Assembly: GCF_025961225.1 (NCBI RefSeq)
Contig: NZ_JAOQNG010000001.1
Coordinates: 1,848,501-1,912,500 of the forward strand
Direction: 5' to 3'
Length of the DNA: 64,000 nt
Source of the DNA: Azospirillum canadense
GTDB lineage: Bacteria > Pseudomonadota > Alphaproteobacteria > Azospirillales > Azospirillaceae
In this document: positions 59,958 through 64,000 of the stretch, one piece after another
Layout: every line of letters starts with the position of its first letter
Position numbering within the stretch: position 1 is the stretch's first letter
Program-made: the position numbers and the translations under genes
The notes under the pieces: generated by a model
Database searches by the model: none
Seen by the model: the letters and a program-made list of their open reading frames with translations, nothing else
Told to the model about the DNA's origin: nothing

Positions 59958-60630
59958 CGAGCGGCGCCGCGCAGGCTTCGTCGTCGTTGCGCACGTTGTT
60001 GACCCGCGGGCCGACGGCGTAGGCCTCCAGCAGGTCGTCCGGAGCCGGCTTCAGCAACCCCTCCAGCACCGGGGCCGGGGCCGCCGGGTCGAGCCACAGG
60101 TCCCAGTCGGCCGCGTCCAGGATCACCGGCATGCGCTCGTGCAGCGGCTTCAGCACCGCGTTCGCGGTGGTTGTGACGATGGTCAGCGTCTCCAGCGGCC
60201 GCTCCGGCGCCGGCCCGCCTTTCGGGCCGTTCCAGCGTTCCCACAGGCCGGCGAAGGCGAAGGGAGCCCGGTCGCGCCGGCGAATGGCGTAGCCCTGCTT
60301 GCGCTTGCCCTCCGCCTTCCACTCGTAAAATCCGTCGGTCGGCACCAGACAGCGGCGCTTGCGGAATGCCTCGCGGAAGGACGGCTTCTCCGCCACCGAC
60401 TCACCGCGCGCGTTGATCAGCCGCGCACCGATGGACGGATCGTCCGCCCAGAAGGGCACCAGCCCCCAGCGCAGCAGTGCCAGATGCCGCCCGTCCTCCT
60501 CCCGGCGCACGGCGGGCACCTCCTGGGTCGGGGCGACGTTCCAGCGCGGCGACAGGTTCGGGCGCTCCGGAAAGCCGAAGACCTTCTGGATTTCCGCCAC
60601 GGGCGTGGTGAGAAGCATGCGTCCGCACAT
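59935..60630 (-). CDS. SOS response-associated peptidase (SRAP/YedK-HMCES family)
   Basis: A 231-residue SRAP protein that forms a covalent link to abasic sites in single-stranded DNA. The catalytic Cys2 follows the initiator Met (MCGRMLL). Further signatures are PRWNVAPTQEVPAVR, RWGLVPFWADD, LINARGESVAEKPSFREAF, CLVPTDGFYEW, and His in LKPLHERMPVIL. The ATG at 60630 is fixed by the need for Cys2; the longer frame upstream is not used. It shares a transcript with the thermonuclease gene. Confidence 0.93.
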   Translation of the reverse strand: MCGRMLLTTPVAEIQKVFGFPERPNLSPRWNVAPTQEVPAVRREEDGRHLALLRWGLVPFWADDPSIGARLINARGESVAEKPSFREAFRKRRCLVPTDGFYEWKAEGKRKQGYAIRRRDRAPFAFAGLWERWNGPKGGPAPERPLETLTIVTTTANAVLKPLHERMPVILDAADWDLWLDPAAPAPVLEGLLKPAPDDLLEAYAVGPRVNNVRNDDEACAAPLDDAPTLF

Positions 60631-60826
60631 GGCCTGCCGTCGTCCTGACCGATGGGGAATTGGAGCGTCAAAGATAAGGGAACGGTGTCGGTTCTTCCAG
60701 GCCGCGCCTTCCGTACCGGAAACCCGTGGGTTGGGTGGAGCACACCGAGCAACGATGGAATATTTTTCTTCCAAATGGCGAGTTATCGATAAGATCATCA
60801 ATTCAATGGAATTCCGTGAGACATTA

Positions 60827-61417
60827 ATGACCGTCATCCACAGGCATATTGCGCGAATCGCGACATTGTTCGCCCTCGTGGTCCTGGCCACCGCCTGCTC
60901 CATGCTGCAGCCGATGGCGCCCTATGATCCGGAGATCGAGAAGGGCGTCTCCGCCTATCACCAGTCGCTCGATTCCTTCATCCTGAAGATGGACCGCCTC
61001 GGCCGGACCAAGGACCCCGCCGGCCGCTACGACGGCAACCTCGCCTTCTACGACGACGCCCGCGCGACGGTCGACACGCTGACTTTGCGGGCGGAGGCGC
61101 AAGACGTCACCCACAGCTGCGTGGTCCCCGACACCGTCCGCCAGATCCTGGGCGCGGCGGGCGGCGGTGCCCTGCCGGCTGCAGTCACGGCGCCCTCCAG
61201 CACGGCCTCCTCCAGCGCGGCCCCTGCCGGTGAAGGCGTCGACTGCACCGTCCAGATGCTGCGCAACGTGCGTGGCCAAGTCGACACTTTGGCGCAAATC
61301 CATCAGGTCGAAACCTACCTGACCGGCCCGCTGGCCCAACGGACGCGCGATATCACCGCGCAGTCGCTGCGCGCCATCCTCGCCGTCGAATTCGCCAAGA
61401 AACGCAACCAGATGTGA
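60827..61417 (+). CDS. Lipoprotein of unknown function
   Basis: A 196-residue precursor with a lipobox LATAC at the end of a hydrophobic N-terminus (ATLFALVVLATAC). The mature part has two helical regions (SAYHQSLDSFILKMDRLGR and DDARATVDTLTLRAEAQ) around a low-complexity Ala/Ser/Pro stretch, and a helical end. I do not recognise the family. An ATG at 60806 is an alternative start. The next gene begins 14 bases on, and the two probably form an operon. Confidence 0.68.
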   Translation: MTVIHRHIARIATLFALVVLATACSMLQPMAPYDPEIEKGVSAYHQSLDSFILKMDRLGRTKDPAGRYDGNLAFYDDARATVDTLTLRAEAQDVTHSCVVPDTVRQILGAAGGGALPAAVTAPSSTASSSAAPAGEGVDCTVQMLRNVRGQVDTLAQIHQVETYLTGPLAQRTRDITAQSLRAILAVEFAKKRNQM

Positions 61418-61431
61418 GTGGAGGCCCGACC

Positions 61432-61776
61432 ATGGCACTCAATGTCGACACCCTCGTGCAGCAGATGCTGTCGGCCGGCGCCGGCGCCTTCGGCGACAAC
61501 TGGGCGCGCGCCTCCGACTACGCCGCGACGGAGTTCCGGCAGATCGCGCAGACCATCGCCGGCATCGAATCCGACCTTGCCCAGGTCCCCCCGGCCTACA
61601 CGCCGGAGGCGGCCAAGCTGCTGTTCGGCATGCAGCTGTCCTCGCTGCAGAACACCCTGATCGCCGAGGCGCAGTTGATCGAGATCGCCGTCCAGGCGGC
61701 CATCAAGGCGGTGTTGGAGTCGGTGAGCGGCATGGTGCAGCAGGCGCTGGGCTTCGACCTGTTCGCGCCGGTGTAA
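61432..61776 (+). CDS. Small helical protein of unknown function
   Basis: A 114-residue, Ala/Gln-rich protein (ALNVDTLVQQMLSAGAGAFG, then FRQIAQTIAGIESDL and LQNTLIAEAQLIEIAVQAAI) predicted to be almost all alpha-helical and amphipathic. GGAGG lies nine bases before the ATG. No signal peptide. It follows the lipoprotein gene closely, so they may work together at the envelope. I do not recognise the family. Confidence 0.62.
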   Translation: MALNVDTLVQQMLSAGAGAFGDNWARASDYAATEFRQIAQTIAGIESDLAQVPPAYTPEAAKLLFGMQLSSLQNTLIAEAQLIEIAVQAAIKAVLESVSGMVQQALGFDLFAPV

Positions 61777-61919
61777 CGCCCGCTCCATTGGCCGGCGTGA
61801 GCGTGGCGGGGCGCGTCACCGCCTCGAAGGGGACTTCCCGGAGCCGCGCCTTCCCCCTACCTTACCGTGCCTAGGCCACACAAAACGGCCCGCCCGCGGC
61901 AAAGGAAAGAGCCAGCCCC

Positions 61920-64000
61920 ATGATGAAGTTCGGCATCGGCCAGCCGGTCCCCCGCACCGAAGACGCGCGCCTTCTGACCGGAGGCGGGCGCTACACCGAC
62001 GATGTGTCGCTCCCCGGCCAGACCTTCGCGGCCTTCGTCCGCTCCCCCTACGCGCACGCCGCGATCCGCGGCATCGACAGCGCGGACGCGGCGGGCCAGC
62101 CGGGTGTGCTGGGCGTCTTCACCGGAGACGACCTGGAGGCGGAGGGCATCGGCCCGATCCCCTGCAACGCCGCGCTGAAGCAGCGCGACGGCTCCGACTA
62201 CGTGGCGCCACCGCGCCCGGCGCTGGCCAAGGGGCGGGTGCGGCACGTCGGCGACCCGGTTGCCGTGGTGGTGGCGGAAACGCCGGAGGCCGCCCGCGAC
62301 GCGGCGGAGCTGGTGATGGTCGACTACGACGACCTGCCCTCCGTCACCGGCACGGCGGAGGCGCTGGAGCCCGGCCGGCCGCTGGTCTGGGACGAGGCGC
62401 CGGGCAATCTCTGCTTCGACTGGGAGCAAGGCGAGGAGGCCGCGGTGGAGGCGGCGCTGTCCAAGGCCGCCCGCGTCGTGGAGCTTCAGATCGTCAACAA
62501 CCGCGTCGTCGCCAACCCCATGGAAGGCCGCGCCTGCGTCGCCGACGTGGAGGCGGAGACCGGGCGGCTGGTGATCTACGTGACCAGCCAGGGCGTGCAC
62601 GGGCTGCGCAGCCAGTTCGCCAATCTGTTCAGGCTGCCGGAAAAGGCGTTCCGCGTCGTCACCACCGACGTCGGCGGCGGCTTCGGAATGAAGCTGTTCA
62701 ACTACCCGGAATACGTCGTCTGCCTGTTCGCCGCGCGCCGGCTGAAGCGCCCCGTGAAGTGGGCGGCGGAGCGGACGGAGGGCTTCCTCAGCGACGACCA
62801 CGGGCGCGACCATGTCAGCCGCGCCCGGCTGGCGCTGGACGCCGACGGGCGCTTCCTGGGCCTGCGCGTGGACACCGTCGCCAACCTCGGCGCCTACCTG
62901 TCCAACTACGGGCCCTTCATCCCGACGGACGCGGGATCGGCGATGCTGGTCGGCTCCTACATCACGCCGGCGGTCTATGTGCGCGTGAAGGGCGTCTTCA
63001 CCAACACCCAGCCGGTGGACGCCTACCGCGGCGCCGGCCGGCCGGAGGCCGCCTACCTGCTGGAACGGCTGATCGACCACGCGGGTCGCGAGACCGGGCT
63101 CGGCCCGGCGGAAATCCGCCGCCGCAACTTCATCCCCGTGGCATCCATGCCCTACGCCACGCCGATGGGGCAGACCTACGACACCGGCGACTTCCGCCAG
63201 AATCTGGAGGACGGGTTGGCGTTGGCCGACCTCGCCAGCCTGCCCGCCCGCAAGGCGGAGGCCAAGGCGCGCGGCAAGCTGCGCGGCGCCGGGCTCGCCA
63301 CCTACATCGAGGCCTGCTCGGGCGGCGGGGCGGAGCAGGCGACCGTGCAGGTCAATGGCGACGGCCGCATCGTCCTGATGATCGGCACCCAGACCAACGG
63401 CCAGGGGCACGAAACCGCCTACAAACAGATCCTCGCCGACCGGCTGGGCGTTCCGCCGGAGGACATCGAGGTCGTGCAGGGCGACACCGACCGCGTCAGC
63501 TGGGGTGCGGGCACCGGTGGCTCCCGCTCCGTCCCGGTTGGCGGCTCGGCGCTGGCGGAAGGGGCGGCGCGCGTCGTCTCCAAGGCGAGCGAGGTGGCCG
63601 CCGACCTGCTGGAAACCGCCGCGGTCGACGTGGAATTCAAGGACGGCCTGTTCAGCGTCGTCGGCACCGACCGCAGCGTCACCTTCAAGGAGGTGGCGGC
63701 CAAGGCGGCGGCAGACGGCGGAATCGCCTTCAGCGAAGTCGCCCGCTGGACCCCACCGGCCAGCACCTTCCCCAACGGTTGCCACGTGGCGGAGGTGGAG
63801 GTCGATCCCGACACCGGCGTTGTGGAGGTGGTCGGCTACAGCGTCGTGGACGATTTCGGCACGGTCGTGAACCCGCTGCTGGTCATCGGCCAAGTGCACG
63901 GCGGCGTCGCCCAGGGCATCGGCCAGGCCTTGCAGGAGCGGGTGGTGTTCGATCCGGAGAGCGGGCAGCTGCTCACCGGGTCCTTCATGGACTACCAGCT
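61920..64000 (+). CDS. Molybdenum hydroxylase large subunit (xanthine dehydrogenase/CoxL family), partial
   Basis: The first 693 codons of a molybdopterin-binding large subunit; the window ends inside it. The start GQPVPRTEDARLLTGGGRYTDD is typical. A domain of about 115 residues is followed by VGGGFGMKLFNYPE (FGMK loop) and DAYRGAGRPEAAYLLERLID near residue 368. The latter has Gly-Ala-Gly where true CO dehydrogenases carry a Cys-Ser-Phe loop. So this is a CoxL-like enzyme of another substrate. QTNGQGHETAYKQI and GAGTGGSRSVPVGGSAL bind the cofactor. AAGGAAAG is upstream; ATGs at 61920 and 61923 are both possible. Confidence 0.9.
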   Translation, partial: MMKFGIGQPVPRTEDARLLTGGGRYTDDVSLPGQTFAAFVRSPYAHAAIRGIDSADAAGQPGVLGVFTGDDLEAEGIGPIPCNAALKQRDGSDYVAPPRPALAKGRVRHVGDPVAVVVAETPEAARDAAELVMVDYDDLPSVTGTAEALEPGRPLVWDEAPGNLCFDWEQGEEAAVEAALSKAARVVELQIVNNRVVANPMEGRACVADVEAETGRLVIYVTSQGVHGLRSQFANLFRLPEKAFRVVTTDVGGGFGMKLFNYPEYVVCLFAARRLKRPVKWAAERTEGFLSDDHGRDHVSRARLALDADGRFLGLRVDTVANLGAYLSNYGPFIPTDAGSAMLVGSYITPAVYVRVKGVFTNTQPVDAYRGAGRPEAAYLLERLIDHAGRETGLGPAEIRRRNFIPVASMPYATPMGQTYDTGDFRQNLEDGLALADLASLPARKAEAKARGKLRGAGLATYIEACSGGGAEQATVQVNGDGRIVLMIGTQTNGQGHETAYKQILADRLGVPPEDIEVVQGDTDRVSWGAGTGGSRSVPVGGSALAEGAARVVSKASEVAADLLETAAVDVEFKDGLFSVVGTDRSVTFKEVAAKAAADGGIAFSEVARWTPPASTFPNGCHVAEVEVDPDTGVVEVVGYSVVDDFGTVVNPLLVIGQVHGGVAQGIGQALQERVVFDPESGQLLTGSFMDYQ

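Noticed and set aside
61857..63899. 680-codon minus-strand open frame at the right edge
   Set aside because: It mirrors the molybdenum hydroxylase large subunit, whose conserved loops are all on the plus strand.

Overview
The window is about 64 kb of GC-rich DNA from an alphaproteobacterial chromosome. The gene content points to Rhodospirillales, most likely Azospirillum or a close relative. The reasons are an alpha-type rpsM-rpsK-rpoA-rplQ block, an ATP12-type F1 assembly chaperone, PhyR, CcoG and two NnrS proteins. The presence of the rpoA operon argues for the primary chromosome. The assignment to genus is inference. No rRNA, tRNA, CRISPR array, insertion sequence or prophage was seen, and the gene set reads as core plus mild accessory chromosome.

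Layout. Bases 1-7,000: a PaaG-like isomerase, a chemoreceptor with an FNR-type box upstream, a structured 770-base gap holding a 29-residue ORF, then a DNA-repair pair (Lhr-like helicase and PdeM phosphoesterase). 7,000-11,900: photolyase, a zur/zinc-GTPase operon with a Zur-box palindrome, and a HAD phosphatase/ATP12 pair. 11,900-22,500: a benzoate transporter divergent from a GntR regulator, an esterase, crcB-rluC, a catalase-family gene with a sigma-EcfG-type promoter, an HD-GYP protein, rarA and small envelope proteins. 22,500-26,900: rpsM-rpsK-rpoA-rplQ with its own strong sigma-70 promoter, divergent from pyk. 26,900-35,300: a large PAS histidine kinase, ccoG and nnrS (both with FNR-type boxes), mog and a second HAD phosphatase. 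35,700-42,100: a sugar-type ABC operon (dehydrogenase, ATPase, Tat-exported binding protein, two permeases, RraA-like protein). 42,700-45,500: a three-gene operon (3-hydroxyisobutyrate-dehydrogenase-like enzyme, short-chain dehydrogenase, threonine-dehydratase-like enzyme). 45,700-51,700: a cobalamin-binding sensor, a receiver lacking its Asp, a Cds1-like PLP enzyme, an AraC regulator and esterase, and a second NnrS. 51,800-56,900: an acetyl-CoA-synthetase-like enzyme coupled to a Pat-like acetyltransferase and divergent from an acyl carrier protein, then rpe. 57,000-60,600: general-stress genes (DUF4142, GlsB/YeaQ, PhyR), a thermonuclease and a SRAP protein. 60,800-64,000: a lipoprotein, a small helical protein, and a molybdenum hydroxylase large subunit cut by the window end.

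Regulation visible in the DNA. Three FNR/FixK/NnrR-type palindromes precede the chemoreceptor, ccoG and nnrS, suggesting a response to low oxygen or nitric oxide. Four GGAAC-N16/17-YGTT motifs (one with AGAAC) precede the catalase, a HAD phosphatase, DUF4142 and GlsB, matching the general stress sigma factor that PhyR controls. A Zur-like palindrome and two GntR-like palindromes mark other operators.

Two dispersed palindromic repeat families occupy intergenic spaces: C/G-rich hairpins of the CCCTCCCC type, and a CACCAAG/CACGGAG tandem-unit palindrome in three copies. The most unusual items are the 29-residue ORF whose Shine-Dalgarno sequence can pair with a downstream inverted copy, the Pat-like protein lacking both the SHTG segment and most of its ATP-grasp, the cobalamin sensor with a W-x9-EH motif, and the Asp-to-Asn receiver next to it. 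All family names come from reading the translations; no database search was run.
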